A DNA stretch of 64,000 nucleotides from Cercophora sp. LCS_1 (taxonomy: Eukaryota > Ascomycota > Sordariomycetes > Sordariales > Lasiosphaeriaceae). Position numbers and translations under genes: made by a program. The notes beneath the pieces are model-generated. The model was not told where the DNA came from and did no database searches. It was given only the letters and a program-made list of their open reading frames with translations. The stretch is taken from contig JAPZLL010000022.1 of the NCBI GenBank assembly GCA_036250225.1, positions 434,001 to 498,000 of the forward strand, in the 5' to 3' direction. This document shows, in pieces, positions 41,718 to 53,099 of the stretch; position 1 is the first letter of the stretch, and every line of letters begins with the position of its first letter.

Positions 41718-43922
41718 TTATAGGTAGTGAGTCAAGGTTGAAGGCGCGCCGGGGCGTCGCTTCTCGATCGCCAGAACCGTGTCGATGAACTTCTTCTCCA
41801 GGATGGGGCTCTTCCTGCGGGCCGCCAAGAGCTGCGCCGTTTTCAGGACATTCTTGATCTGTCGCCCGTTGAGCTTGAGCTCGGAGAGTTGGTCGATCTC
41901 GGCATCGGTCATGGCGCTCTTGATGGTTGCCCCCCTGAGGAAGTTCTTCCAGATAGCCCGGCGGGAGGCCGAGGTCAAGTCGGGGTATTCCAGAGAGACG
42001 TGGATTCGGGACTGGAAGGCTGCGTCAATGTTGTCCACCCGGTTGGTCGTCATGAACATGATGCCCTCGTAGTACTCTAGCGTCCTCAGGAAGATAGAGA
42101 CAACCTTGTTCCTCTCCAGGTCGTGGGTGGCGCGGGCCTCGAGGAAGACATCGCACTCGTCCAGCAGCAGAATGGCGTTCCACCGGGAGACGAGCTCGAG
42201 GATGGACTGAAGTCCGCGCTCCACCTCCCACGGGCTGCTACCCAGATCCCCTGAGCTGAGCGTGTGCAATGGCACGCGCAGGTTCTCCGCCACGGCTTCG
42301 GCCGTCAGCGTCTTGCCGACACCAGGTGGGCCTGAGAGCAGACAGATGATACCCTTGCCCTTTCCGGAAATGACGTCGTCAAAGTTGCTGCCTTCGAGCT
42401 GTGACTCGGAAAATGCGAGGATCAGCTCCTTCTGGTCGGCCGGGAGGACGAGCTTGTCAAATGCATTGTTGTTCCACACAATCTCCGAGACCTGTTCGAC
42501 ATAGAAGTCGAGCCACTTCTTGAGCTTGAGCGAGTAGCCCCGGGTCCTGCAGCGACAAAGAAGGTGGTGGTAGGGTGTGAGCCTGAACTCGCCCTTCTCG
42601 TTGGGGCCATGCACCTCCTTGTACTTGCCGAGCCGCTCCAAGTCTTTGGCGTTCCAGTCCGAGAGGTAGCGGGTCTCAAAGGGCGAGAAGCGGTTGAAGC
42701 TGTCAATGTCGACAATGATGCGGCCAGACACCTGAATCGGAACCTCCTTGCCCTCGCGATCCCAGGTGATGGCCTTGCCGCTGTACGACTTGTAGTGATG
42801 GCCAGCCAGCGACTCGAAGATCTCTCCCCTCTTCGTGAGCTCGTCCATCACCTTTTGCCTCTCGGGGTGGAAAGCCAGGGGGTACGCCCGAAGACCCGTG
42901 ATCTTCTTGGTGCCGATGAACTCGGCGATGTCGATCTTCTCCTGGTAGCGACCAAAGGTCTTGCCACCATCAACGCAGTCGCACCGGATCCGAAGGAAGT
43001 TGCCGCAGTTGTTGTTCATGTACTCGGTCTCGGTGAGCTCAAAAGCGCTGATCGGGCCCTTGTACGCGGATATAACGGGCTGCCCGGGAACAAAGATCAT
43101 CCAGAGGTGCTTGAAAGTGACGACACCGTTGGCCACATAGTCCTCGAAAGCCTTGATGCTGTCGCCAATCTCGTACTTGAGCGTGTCGTGGAGCAGGGTG
43201 AGGTGCTCCTTGGTCTTCTCCTCCAAGTCCTCCCGAGCTCGGTACTTCTGCAGCTCTTGCCAACGGTGCACGAATGGCTGGAAGGGCGCCTCAAACTCGA
43301 GCCGCTTCAGCTCGCAGGCAACGCCGGGGTAGTCCTCGAGAATCTCGGCAAGCGCCTTCTTCAGCCATGGCGACTGGATGATGATGCTGTGGGCCTCGAG
43401 CTTCTTGCGGCTGTCGTTGGACTTGATGTTGCGGACCAAAAGTGCAAACGTCTCGGTCTCCTCGTTCTCGGCGGCCTCTTCGACGTCCTCTGGATACTTG
43501 TCGACCCAAGTCCAGTTTCCATCGTCGTCGTTGGGAGATCGGTAGATGTTCTTGATCTCGCTCACAGACCCGGTTGGAGGCAGATCTTTCTTCTCCTTCT
43601 TCTTCTTGTCGCCATCCTCGTCGGACTCCTCAGATTCGCCATCTTCGCCCTCCTCGTCCTCGCTCTCCGACTCGCTGTCGCTGCTGCTCTCGCTGTCGCT
43701 GCTCTCGTCCTTTTTGCTCTTCCTCTTGGACTTGGATTTGCTCTTCTTTGACTTTGCCTTCTTCTTGGACTTCTTGGTGTCCACGTCCTTGCAGGCGCAG
43801 TGGCAGCAGCAAACCGCCACATGCAACTTCTCTTGATGTCCGTTTGCGCACTCGCCGTTTGTGGGGACAACGGTGACCGGCACGACCGGCTCTGCGGTCT
43901 TGGCGTCGGCGTTGGCGGTCAT
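41718..43922 (-). CDS. AAA ATPase with a charged low-complexity N-terminus
   Basis: A single exon of 734 aa. The N-terminal 120 residues contain CCCHCACKDVDT, then a Lys/Ser block, then an Asp/Glu/Ser block. A middle region (about 130-500) resembles the DUF7025-type domain that precedes AAA modules in many ascomycete proteins (FKHLWMIFVPGQPVISAY, GRIIVDIDSFNRFSP). The AAA module has Walker A GPPGVGKT (about 531), Walker B ILLLDECDVFLEA (about 587), sensor TTNRVDNIDAAFQSRIHVSLEY with the arginine finger, and a C-terminal lid. The substrate is unknown; such proteins are usually annotated only as AAA family ATPases. The start is set at the ATG at 43922, because the open frame above it offers no other ATG. 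Confidence 0.88.
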   Translation of the reverse strand: MTANADAKTAEPVVPVTVVPTNGECANGHQEKLHVAVCCCHCACKDVDTKKSKKKAKSKKSKSKSKRKSKKDESSDSESSSDSESESEDEEGEDGESEESDEDGDKKKKEKKDLPPTGSVSEIKNIYRSPNDDDGNWTWVDKYPEDVEEAAENEETETFALLVRNIKSNDSRKKLEAHSIIIQSPWLKKALAEILEDYPGVACELKRLEFEAPFQPFVHRWQELQKYRAREDLEEKTKEHLTLLHDTLKYEIGDSIKAFEDYVANGVVTFKHLWMIFVPGQPVISAYKGPISAFELTETEYMNNNCGNFLRIRCDCVDGGKTFGRYQEKIDIAEFIGTKKITGLRAYPLAFHPERQKVMDELTKRGEIFESLAGHHYKSYSGKAITWDREGKEVPIQVSGRIIVDIDSFNRFSPFETRYLSDWNAKDLERLGKYKEVHGPNEKGEFRLTPYHHLLCRCRTRGYSLKLKKWLDFYVEQVSEIVWNNNAFDKLVLPADQKELILAFSESQLEGSNFDDVISGKGKGIICLLSGPPGVGKTLTAEAVAENLRVPLHTLSSGDLGSSPWEVERGLQSILELVSRWNAILLLDECDVFLEARATHDLERNKVVSIFLRTLEYYEGIMFMTTNRVDNIDAAFQSRIHVSLEYPDLTSASRRAIWKNFLRGATIKSAMTDAEIDQLSELKLNGRQIKNVLKTAQLLAARRKSPILEKKFIDTVLAIEKRRPGAPSTLTHYL

Positions 43923-44777
43923 GGTTGCTGCCAACAGTGGATCGTTTTAGTGGTGAGTTGCTGAGTTATAGTGGGGTATTTGCGGTTTCCGCTGAGTGGT
44001 TTGGTGGGGGACGATGAAACACCCGACAGCAGCAACTTCTTTGGTTGGAGAAGGAATGGCGGGAGCAATTCAAGATGTGTTTGTGTACGGAACTTTTGTT
44101 TGCTTCTCACTGCTGGATTCCATCATTTATATACGCATTGGATTCCTGCATATTCGAAGCCTCCGTCCTACTGCATCTTGCTGGTTGCCTTTTACCGCCA
44201 TTTGAGGTCACCAATCGTCGTCGGCCGTGACTCACAGCGACTCCATGTCGTGGCTGCCTTCTGCCTTCCCAGACTGACGGAAGGTCGGATCACCCAATCT
44301 CCTTCCACTGGACCGTTCTCTGGCTCTCATCCTGCATCCAATGCCCAGAGCCCACGCAACCCACGCAACCCACGAACCTTGTCGCCACGGCGCTATGCAA
44401 CCTGCCAGGCAGATAGCCGCAGGCAGATTTCCGCACTTTCAGTTTCACGCAGATTGGGCAAGCCACTCAACACTTCAGCGGGGCGGCCTAGGAAGGGGGG
44501 CTGAGTCGAACGGTGAGAGGCGGCCTCTGGCCACCCACACTGCACGACTGGACGCCCGGACAGCAAGGCCAGGGCAAATCTCACATCTGCACGTACCCAG
44601 CTGTTGAGGGTGCCACGTCGGAATGCTCAAAAAGGCATGCGTCTTTGAGGACGTCGTGTGTCAATCCCAACAACAAGCTTGATTCGTATTTGTGTATTCT
44701 GCAATACAAAACATCAAGACCCGATCCGTCTCAAGATTACCGCAGACCAAGTCGTCCTCACATCCCACCCCTGTCAA
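43923..44777. other. AAA gene promoter and 3' flank of the secreted protein gene
   Basis: An 855 bp gap between tandem minus-strand genes. Short frames only. Confidence 0.45.
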
Positions 44778-45433
44778 TCACGGCTGGATACCGTTCGTCC
44801 CAAACTCACTTGGCGTGCAACCACGCTTATGGCACTCGCCGTAGAAATAGGTCGTCCTGGTTTCCTCTTTGCACGGTGAGGCATGCACTTCAACGGTGAA
44901 CCGACCAAACTGATCCGTAATCGACCCCGCAACGACCTCCCCAGACCTACACTTTTGGATGAGCGTCTCTCCCATAAAGGCAATGTCCCTGCAGTAGATG
45001 GGAATGGTCTCGTGGATGTTATTTGCGCAGACGAAGAGGGCTGCGCCGCCGTGGCAGACGTGTCGAATGCATCCCGCGTGGTGCTTGTAGACGGTGCACA
45101 TCTTTTCAATCTTCATCCGCTCATAGTTTTCTTGCGATTCTTTCAGCTCCGGGAGGACCTTGCTCCACAGCGGCCAGACATCTACAGTCTTGTCGCGGGC
45201 CAGATCTGTCGCGTGGCACGTGTACTGATTATAGGGAAGTGTTTTGTCAGAATCAAGTGGCCAAAAAGGGACAGAGGACATCATACATTGCCTGGGAAGA
45301 CTCTTTGTACTCCGCCTTCACCTCTCGGAAGGAGCTCGCTGACAGCAATGTCGCCCCCGATATTTCCAACGACGACGCCAGAAACGGTCGAGACGGCCGA
45401 GGCGAACAGGACAGCAACGGCGGTGTACTTCAT
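44778..45433 (-). CDS. Small secreted cysteine-rich protein (ten cysteines)
   Basis: Exons 45433-45287 and 45224-44778 give 197 aa; the 62 bp intron ends in TAATCAG. The N-terminus MKYTAVAVLFASAVSTVSG is a clear signal peptide. A short pro-region (ELLPRGEGGVQRV) could be cut by a kexin-type protease after the Arg. The mature part holds ten cysteines (YTC, MC, GC, VC, VC, YC, KC, PC, EC, GC), enough for five disulfides. Size, secretion and cysteine content are those of effector-like or antimicrobial-like fungal proteins. I recognise no family, and a secreted enzyme inhibitor or structural protein is equally possible. Confidence 0.75.
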
Positions 45434-47217
45434 GGCGCAGGTTGTTGGATGAGCTGAGGATCACACGAAAAGGCCGGTCGGGAAGAGGATGGGAAAGGGA
45501 TCAAGCCCTTAATGTGCGCACCGGGCCTGAGCCGATTACCGTTCGCGATACCTTGCGCCATTGTGCGATTATCGTACGCTAGTTCGGCTTTGTGGTGACG
45601 CCACTACTCCCACTAACAGATGTCCCGGTATTCATCTGGGTGTTGTTGCTAGGCCGGTGCTGGGAAAGATGCGGTACTCTCGCCAGCCACCACACGCCAT
45701 TCGGGGAGATTTAGAAGGTTCTAGCCGTTGACCCGCGAAAGCGTTGAATGGACTCCACACACGCAGGGTTTGCAAGTTGCATTGAGTTTCAAGTTGCCGG
45801 CTTCCACTCGGGATGTTGAGCCTTGATAGCCTCGGTTCGTCCCTCGGGGCGGGTGTCACCGCCGAGGGTAGCGTCAGAGACTCCCTGGAAACCTCGGGTG
45901 GTTTACGGGAGCTTCTCCCTCGGTATTGCTTGCTTAGAAGCTCAGTTGAACGAATCAAGGTTAAGCTCACTTCATTTCTGCATTGTAGTTTGGCAAACTC
46001 TGGGTGGCCACTCATGGACAATACTACTATTGTATATCAGCTGAATTTTTTCCGACATAGGGCTGAACAGCATCTTGTGTACCTGCTGAAGTACCGACCC
46101 AACCACTGCTGAAATCAATGCGCTGAGTCGACACTCATCTCACTTCATCTTCACCATCGATGTTTCATCCAACACCATCGCTAGAGTGCCCAGGAAGACT
46201 TAAACTTGAAGTTCGTCTACCTGGTTTTGAGATGAATAAAATCTGAATTCTCGAGTTTGGACCAAATGTGATCCCATCCAGAACAAGCTGCCCTTATGTG
46301 ACATGACATATATAATCATTGAGAAAAGTTGAAGCGGCGATGGACTTACAAAAGAACTCTTCCTACCGTAAAATGTATTGGGGACGACCCTTGATTGGTC
46401 GTTTCTCGGCTTGAAAAGTGTCCCGTCGGTCTAAGCGCGTGGGCTCAACTCCCCTGGTGGTCAGCCCGACGAGTCTAGTGAAGCAAATCGATGAAATATT
46501 CGACATTAGTGACTTTCTAGCTCATCATATCCATACGTTGCAGCCATTACCACCTTGCTTGCTGAGTCCCGCACCTCGGGATGGCAATGGCGGATGCATA
46601 CCACCCCACGAAACGCAACGGGTAGGATGCACACAAGTTTCATGCTACGGAGTCTGAACTGCAGCATCCTGGCGGCTGATGTGGATCGAATACGACCCTG
46701 AGCTGCGCAAGTCGGGCTGGACTGGCTGCAGCCTCATCTTGTACGCAAATGAGATACTTTCTTGGCATCTGAAGGATGACGGGGGAGGAGTCAGCGTGAA
46801 GGATATCTCCACATCAGATGTGCTCTCGCTCGAGTGCCTAGAACCTGGCGTCTTTGCCCTGCAGGTTGATACCAGTCTGTGTCGCAAGACCCGTGAATGG
46901 TAGCGGAAACGAAAAGTTGACTGTCCAATGGGATTTGAAAACAACACTCCGCCCGTATGCATTTTGTCCCGAAAGAGGTTAAGACGCGGGGTTGTATTGA
47001 ATCTAGATGGAGTTGCGTGGCGCCATGGTTACGCCATCACTTGTAGGCACCGCGATCCACTCGATCGATCGATTTGAAGTCGATTTCAATAATCAGACAT
47101 GTCAGTCGGATCTGAGCCATGAGCTAGCGCTACGATAGGCAGTCCCTTCTGTCTCACAGTTGCCCTCGGAAATCAGCAACGCCGCGGCATAACGCCTTAC
47201 CTATTCCGTAGGTTCCC
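45434..47217. other. Intergenic, 1.8 kb, no gene supported
   Basis: Several frames under 130 codons are present. The frame at 46679-46903 (plus, 74 codons) looks mildly protein-like but has no homologue that I recognise. No repeat or RNA gene seen. Confidence 0.4.
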
Positions 47218-48356
47218 TCAAAAGGTCGTCTGGAGTTTTGGGTAGTCCTTGGCGTTCACCTCCAAGTCCGAAAAGATGCGAGTCGAATCATCCTTGCTCA
47301 ATCCCTTCATTCGCCGGCAATCTTCCTCCTCGAGCTTTTCCATCTCCTCAGCTGGGTCTTCTACGCCCTTTTGTTGGTCTTCCTTTTGGGGTTCGAGGGC
47401 TTTTTCAATCCCCGAAGACTCACCAATCATAAGAATCTGGGCATTGGCGTAATCGAGGTGCATGGGCTTCGTTGGGAGCCAGCGGAGGGATCGGAACTCT
47501 TCGAGGATTCTGGAACCAGGCGTTAGCAAACCTGAGGCTAGATCCAGGGCCCTACTCACTCTTTGGGATATTCGGGCCCCTTCGGCAACCGTGCATTTGG
47601 CGGAGAGGGATAACCGGGATTTTTAGTGCTGATGATGAAGCTGCCCTTCTCCTTCAACCCAATCTCCTTTTGAACCTCCCCAAGAGTCTTGGGAATAGTC
47701 AAGATATAGGCCAAATGACTCTCCCTGCCAGTGCTTGTGATTGCATAGACGCCCTCGCCGACTGGGGTTGCCGCAGGAGAATGCCTCTCCCCAGCGGTCT
47801 TGGTGTCATAATCCTTAGACGAGAGAAACTCCTCCTTCAGCTGCTGGAAGGATGCACCACACTTCTCGACAAAGGAGATCCATCTGTCTCTCCCAGTCTG
47901 GGGTAAAATCTTCTTGGGAATCGCAAAGAGACGGCTGTTGCCTGCGTCGCCGATGACGCCCTCCCCGAGCTTGGCGTCTCTGTCAATCGGGCGCAGCAGT
48001 AAGAAACTCCGGGCAATCTCCTTGACATCTGAAGGTTCATCGATGCCCACGCGCCCACGGAAGAAGAAGTATATAATTCCCTTCTCGAGGATGCTCGAGG
48101 GTATCTCCTCTGCTTCGCGGCCGTGCGGCTCAACTGCTGTGCCGTTTCCGCGATCCGGTTCCGCTTCGCTGATATCCTCTTTCTTCGCTGACTTCTCCCT
48201 CTGGTAGCCCTCTTTGTTCTGCTTGGTTCGCTTGGGCTCGGGCTCGGGTTCGGGGGCTTCTTCCACCGTCGTCCTGCGCTTCGATCCCGGGTGCGACTCG
48301 GAAGCAGGAGCAACCTCGGCTTGCCCCTGCTTTTTGGCCTGTGATCTCGTTGTCAT
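47218..48356 (-). CDS. Conserved fungal protein, often annotated as a BTB domain transcription factor
   Basis: Exons 48356-47560 and 47509-47218 give 362 aa; the intron is 50 bp with GTGAGT and GCTAAC elements. The first 90 residues are basic and acidic low complexity (MTTRSQAKKQ, EEAPEPEPEPKRTK), suggesting a nuclear protein. The conserved core begins GIIYFFFRGRVGIDEPSDVKEIARSFLLLRP and continues with GDAGNSRLFAIPKK, DYDTKTAGERHSPAATP, TSTGRESHLAYILTIP and LKEKGSFIISTKNP. From memory, ascomycete genomes carry this core under the name BTB domain transcription factor, but I see no typical BTB/POZ fold here. The function is unknown. Splicing creates PKEILEEFRSLRW, which matches the conserved continuation. 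Confidence 0.8.
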
Positions 48357-49406
48357 CTCAAGATTCGAATGCAATTGCCCAGGTGAATGACCCAGGCGCA
48401 AAAGTTTGATGTCTCAATTGACCAGACTAGTTGGGAGAGGGGGAAAGAACCCCTGTGGTTTTACGGCAACCGCTGATGTCATAGATGGGTCATTTTGACC
48501 TTCCCGGAGAACGATCCACAGCCATGGCATCAATTGTGGCCCTTGAATGAACAATAAATTGAAGCGACCCTGCAGCATTTCACCATCAGCATATCGTCAG
48601 GATACCATCGCCTTCCTCTGGCTCGCACGCACCAATCCAGGACCGCGTTCTGCCTCGGAGCCCAGAACCCGCAACACAGCACGGCCAATGCAACAACTAT
48701 TTGGTTCCGCAAATTGATGGGCCAATTCAACCCCATGGCCTCGCGACTTCCCTACGGGATCGTTTCCACTTTCCACCCCCACGACTCTCAACGGTTACGA
48801 GGTGGCCAGATGAAGCTAATTGGCGGCTAGAGAAGCGCCCGTACGACGCTGCAATGACGGTCGTGAGTTTGGATGAACACCCTGTTGTCGGGCTCCGTGT
48901 CATTTGTTTCTCTGTTTCACCTCGATCCCTTTGTCCACCCCACGCTCGCACCGCAATTTCATGGCTGACACCCTTGGTACCGAATGAAGTTCTGCATCCT
49001 GTTGATGACTGCCGGCTTGGCATTCCGAAGGGTAGGTTGATTCATCGGTTTGTCCTAACTGTACTGACGCAAGAGACAAGGATATGGACTCTTGTGAATT
49101 CACCCCGTTGCCTTGCTGGTGTGGAAACAAGGTCCTTACATGTCTTGCAAGTTTGGTCATCATCGCCACCTTCCCGACCATCCACAAGGAAATTAGGCCG
49201 AGAACGCGCGACAACGACCACGCCCAATGTCGACGCCAGGGGCTTTGTGTCACCACCGCACTGACGACAAAGGCTAAAGGCAGAACCGCGAGTCTTGGTA
49301 TAATGGCTCGCTACTAATGCACAAATGCAGAATCTAACGCATCGCTATGATAACCGGAACGGAAATAGTGGCCTCAGTTCGGCCCGTTCTACAGATGACC
49401 GCCCAT
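48357..49406. other. Intergenic, 1 kb, promoter of the preceding gene and 3' flank of the amidoligase
   Basis: No coding region or element that I can support. Confidence 0.45.
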
Positions 49407-50813
49407 TCAATGTTCCCGAATGACCTTGTCCTCAAATCCCGCATATACGGCCCTTGGGACCTCCAAGTCCTGCATCAACTCCCGAAACTCCCGCCCTCGC
49501 CGGCGCCCCAGTGACTCCTCGGCTTGCGTCGGAGGACCCCCAAGTCTGACCAGCAGCCTCTCCAGGGCACGTTTGAATCTGACATCGTCCCTCGTGACAG
49601 CCACCTCTGCCACGACGGTACAGATGGCAACCCAATTCAAAATCAAATCGCTCCTCACCGTCCCCTCCATCATGCGGAACTCAACCGTCCTCGGACTCCT
49701 CGTGGCCCTCTCGTCCTCCATGCCAAAGGAACTGAAATTGAACCCCAGCCGCCGGTACTGCTTGGTCGACCCTGACAGCAGCCGTCCCAGCTCCAAGTGG
49801 TTCCTTGCCCTCCATATCCCAATGAGGGCATCTTTATCCCTCCCGTCGACCTTGGCCTTGCTCAAAACCCCGCTCATCTGCGCGTCATCCACGTTGCCCC
49901 CATATGGATCCCGCTCCCCTGTCCCGGCAGCCAAGCGACTAAACCGTCTGAGCTCACTCCCCCACGTGTACACGTTATCATAATTCGGGGACTTCGGGTT
50001 CCGGATACTCCTCAATGTTGGTTCGGCCACCCACAGCAGGCTCCCCAGCCGTTTCAACGTGGACAGCGAGAACGACCTGTCGTCCATGCGTCCCAAGTGC
50101 ACATGCACCTCGCATGTGTAATTGGCCACCAGCCTGTGTTCCCCTGCCAAGGCTTCCAGTACTGTCTGCAAATGCCTTCTTGTTTCCGGGTCCGAAGCGG
50201 CCATCTTTGGCGAACTGATCTCGACGGAGACCCATGTGTAGCGGGCAAATGGCCGTTTTTCCTCCGGACCGGGCTCGGCTGAGTTGGCTTTCTTGACGAT
50301 CCAGTGCGTCCTCCAGAAGTTGCGCTCAGCAAGACCGCTGGAGTTGATGGCGTGGATGGTTGTGGCACAGTGGCCGGCTTTCTGGATGGTGTTGGCGATG
50401 GCGTTGTAGGCGAGCGCACGGCAAGCTTGGTCGTCGGGAGCCATGGAGTACGGAATGGTGAGTAGAGGCCGCGAGTCGTTGGGATCTGGGTCGGGAAAAG
50501 TATCCGCAAGAATGGGGAGGAGGAATTTGAGCTCGACTGCGAGTGCGAGGTCGGCCGCCGTGTCGGCCATGCTAGTGGTGAGAAAAGGCAGTTGGGTCAT
50601 CTCTGGGTGGCCCAGCGGGGCGCAGGCCTCGGGAGTGGTGTCCCGGTCGGCGAGGAAGGGTGCCATCTTTCGGTGAGGGTAGAAGAATACGGACTGTATG
50701 GACTGGACTCCCGCAAGACATATGGACCACAGTCCGTAAGCACTGAGGCGGGCGTCGACAAGGAGGGATATAAAGGAGCGCCAACGCTCGGGGCCGTCAG
50801 GGTAAGACCTCAT
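49407..50813 (-). CDS. Putative amidoligase (COOH-NH2 ligase fold) enzyme
   Basis: A single exon, 468 aa from the first ATG (50813); ATGs at 50666 and further in (MTQLPF) are alternatives. Typical fungal family members start close to the block seen here as ALAVELKFLLPILAD. Other family blocks are FARYTWVSVEISSPKM, the strand CEVHVHLGR, RRLGFNFSSFG and RTVEFRMMEGT with an active-site-like Glu/Arg pair. The family (putative amidoligase, PF12224) belongs to the glutamine-synthetase-like carboxylate-amine ligases and is predicted to form amide bonds using ATP. No fungal substrate is known. The optional N-terminal extension contains a hydrophobic segment (SFISLLVDARLSAYGLWSICLAG), so the choice of start decides whether the protein has a signal anchor. 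No peptide or siderophore gene neighbours it. Confidence 0.85.
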   Translation of the reverse strand: MRSYPDGPERWRSFISLLVDARLSAYGLWSICLAGVQSIQSVFFYPHRKMAPFLADRDTTPEACAPLGHPEMTQLPFLTTSMADTAADLALAVELKFLLPILADTFPDPDPNDSRPLLTIPYSMAPDDQACRALAYNAIANTIQKAGHCATTIHAINSSGLAERNFWRTHWIVKKANSAEPGPEEKRPFARYTWVSVEISSPKMAASDPETRRHLQTVLEALAGEHRLVANYTCEVHVHLGRMDDRSFSLSTLKRLGSLLWVAEPTLRSIRNPKSPNYDNVYTWGSELRRFSRLAAGTGERDPYGGNVDDAQMSGVLSKAKVDGRDKDALIGIWRARNHLELGRLLSGSTKQYRRLGFNFSSFGMEDERATRSPRTVEFRMMEGTVRSDLILNWVAICTVVAEVAVTRDDVRFKRALERLLVRLGGPPTQAEESLGRRRGREFRELMQDLEVPRAVYAGFEDKVIREH

Positions 50814-52374
50814 CCTTCGGCCGCCTCCTTCCCACGTGGTTCAAGGGGCGACCGAGCAGGACATTGGGGCTGGGACGATATGGGTTGCCTGCCCGGCAGT
50901 GGTGTTGTGAACCGCAACGACCTAGATACGGCCTTAACTGGGCGAATCCCGTGACTGGGCGCGGGGCCCTGCGTGTTTGGGGGTTGACAGATGCCGGCCT
51001 AACAGCAATCAACCAGCGACCTTGTGCAACGTGAGGTGTTGTTCCTAGTCGGCACAAGGTCTTTTATGAAGGGGGAAGGGACCTGTCTGGGTGTCGAGGG
51101 CCAGATTACGGGACCAAGCGTCCACAAAGGTTCCTCGTGGCCGGGCGGGATGGTATGCTGGAATCCAAGGGTGATGACGGTTGTCGACTTTAAATCCAAG
51201 GAAGCCCAGCCCTTGGAGCCGTGGAAACTTGGGAAGACCAAGGCGGTGTAACCCAAAACGAAACAAAGCCGCAAGGACTCGGGTGGATTTTACATATATT
51301 ATTGGTCTCATGGATGTCATTAGTGTTAGCTCAACGCCAGCGGCCCTAGTTTGGTCGGGTAATGCGGTGGATGGGATGGATGTATGGGGCTCACTTTTTG
51401 ACACATACAGGGGCCTGGCTAGGCGGTTCCATTGAGCGATTTAACGCCTGTTGGCTGGCAATGCGCTGGGCGAAGCGTCTAGGACAAAATGGACCAGAGG
51501 CCTTGCCCGTTTGGGGCCACCAGGGCAGATGCGGGCAATAAAAGCATGCGAGCGCACCGCGGCTACATTTGATGCGCATGCGGGCCACCGCTGCAGATTG
51601 CAGAAGCCGCATCGCCGAGTGCATGGCAGGAGATAGATGCAATTCATCTGGCCGCCGACTTCCATGTGCAGGACATTGGACGCCGCCTTCTCCGACGGGA
51701 TCCGACTTTACCCCCCCCATGGCAGGCACGACTCCCGTCGCTGCCCTTGGGCCAAGCATGGAAGCACCTGCCCACGGACCCTGGGGAGCCCCCTCCAGGC
51801 CCTGCCGAGCTACCGGGCCACGCTCCGGCCGGTCGCATCGCGCACTCGCAGCATCGCATCATCACGCTCCGCCGATCTCCGATGGCCAGTTTGTTTTTCT
51901 CAGCCCGCGCCCCTGCAAGCAAGCCCTGGTTTTGTGCGTTGTGGTTCTGCCAGTGCCCTGCCTTATCTCGTGAGCGGGTTCAAAAAGGCTAGACACGGAT
52001 TAGCAGCTCACGTATTGCGTCGAGCGTCCAGCATCCCTCCCTCCTCCTGTGGCAGCTGCGACCAACCCAACCCAACCCACGCTCCCGTACCGACCCATCC
52101 ATCCATTAGCAACCAGTCGTCTATAAGCATGGGTGTGACAAAACGTCCAAGCCGAGCGTAAGCCGCCGACCCAAGGCCTGTTGCCCCTCCTCATCACCCA
52201 CGGTACCTAGGTAGGTATCGGTATGTAGGCCGGGCCCCTGCCCCCTCTCGATCCCACTCCCGTCGGTCGTGGAATTTCCGATGGTTGGCAACATCACACC
52301 CCTGGAAAACTCCGTCGTCCGGCACCCATGTCGAAACCCCCACTGTCCGCCGTCAACATCGACCCGCTGCGGTC

Positions 52375-52392
52375 AAAAAAAAAAAAAAAAAA
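52375..52392. repeat. Poly-A tract (A18)
   Basis: Eighteen consecutive A inside the gene-poor region. Confidence 0.9.
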
Positions 52393-53080
52393 GCAACGAC
52401 TGTCCTATCTCGTTGAAAGCGGCTTGTCCTGGCCGCAGACCCAACGAAATCGCATCGACGTTCGACATTCAACACTCAACATCCGGAGCCACCCCCGTCT
52501 CTGACGTCTTGCCAGCCTGTGATCACGAGGCAGGCCAGCCTAAATGAGGCCGTTTGCCGTCCGAGCATCCAAACCGGGGCAGAGGAGGATCCCGATTCGG
52601 AATTCAGGCAGAAAGCGCACATGCAACCTCGAGAGAAACACCCAATCTCTCAAGCCTTTCTTTTTCCTGTCTCGTTTTGTCCTCCATCTCTCATCTTGGC
52701 TGGTTACAGCTTCATCTGCGTACCCGTCCATTGCCGGTGGTTCCCACCTGCATTCGGATATACCCTGGCTGCACCCAATCTGTCAAGAGCGGCCTGCCAC
52801 AGATCCTATGCATATGTCTGCATATGCGAACCAGGGCATGCCGTCTTGTCTGCTCGATCCGGCTAATCGATTGAAACGACAATTGCCCATGCTGGCTGTG
52901 TGTAAGGTATGCGCCAGGCATTGCACTTCCCCCTCCTCTTCTGATAAGAAGACGCACACCTCGCTGCTGCTGCGCCAAGCAAAAGACCCATGGGCTCCAA
53001 AACAAGATTATGTGAGGGTCGTTGCAAGAATCAACGGCATCCGATAGCGTTTGCTTGCGATTATGTCCCGCTGATAGGTT

Positions 53081-53099
53081 AAAAAAAAAAAAAAAAAAA
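53081..53099. repeat. Poly-A tract (A19)
   Basis: Nineteen consecutive A inside the gene-poor region. Confidence 0.9.

Noticed and set aside
42564..43751. A 395-codon plus-strand frame opposite the AAA ATPase
   Set aside because: It is a shadow of the GC-rich AAA gene on the other strand; the Leu/Val-rich product has no features.
46679..46903. A 74-codon plus-strand frame that reads mildly protein-like
   Set aside because: Too short, with no motifs and no conserved start context; kept only as a remark.
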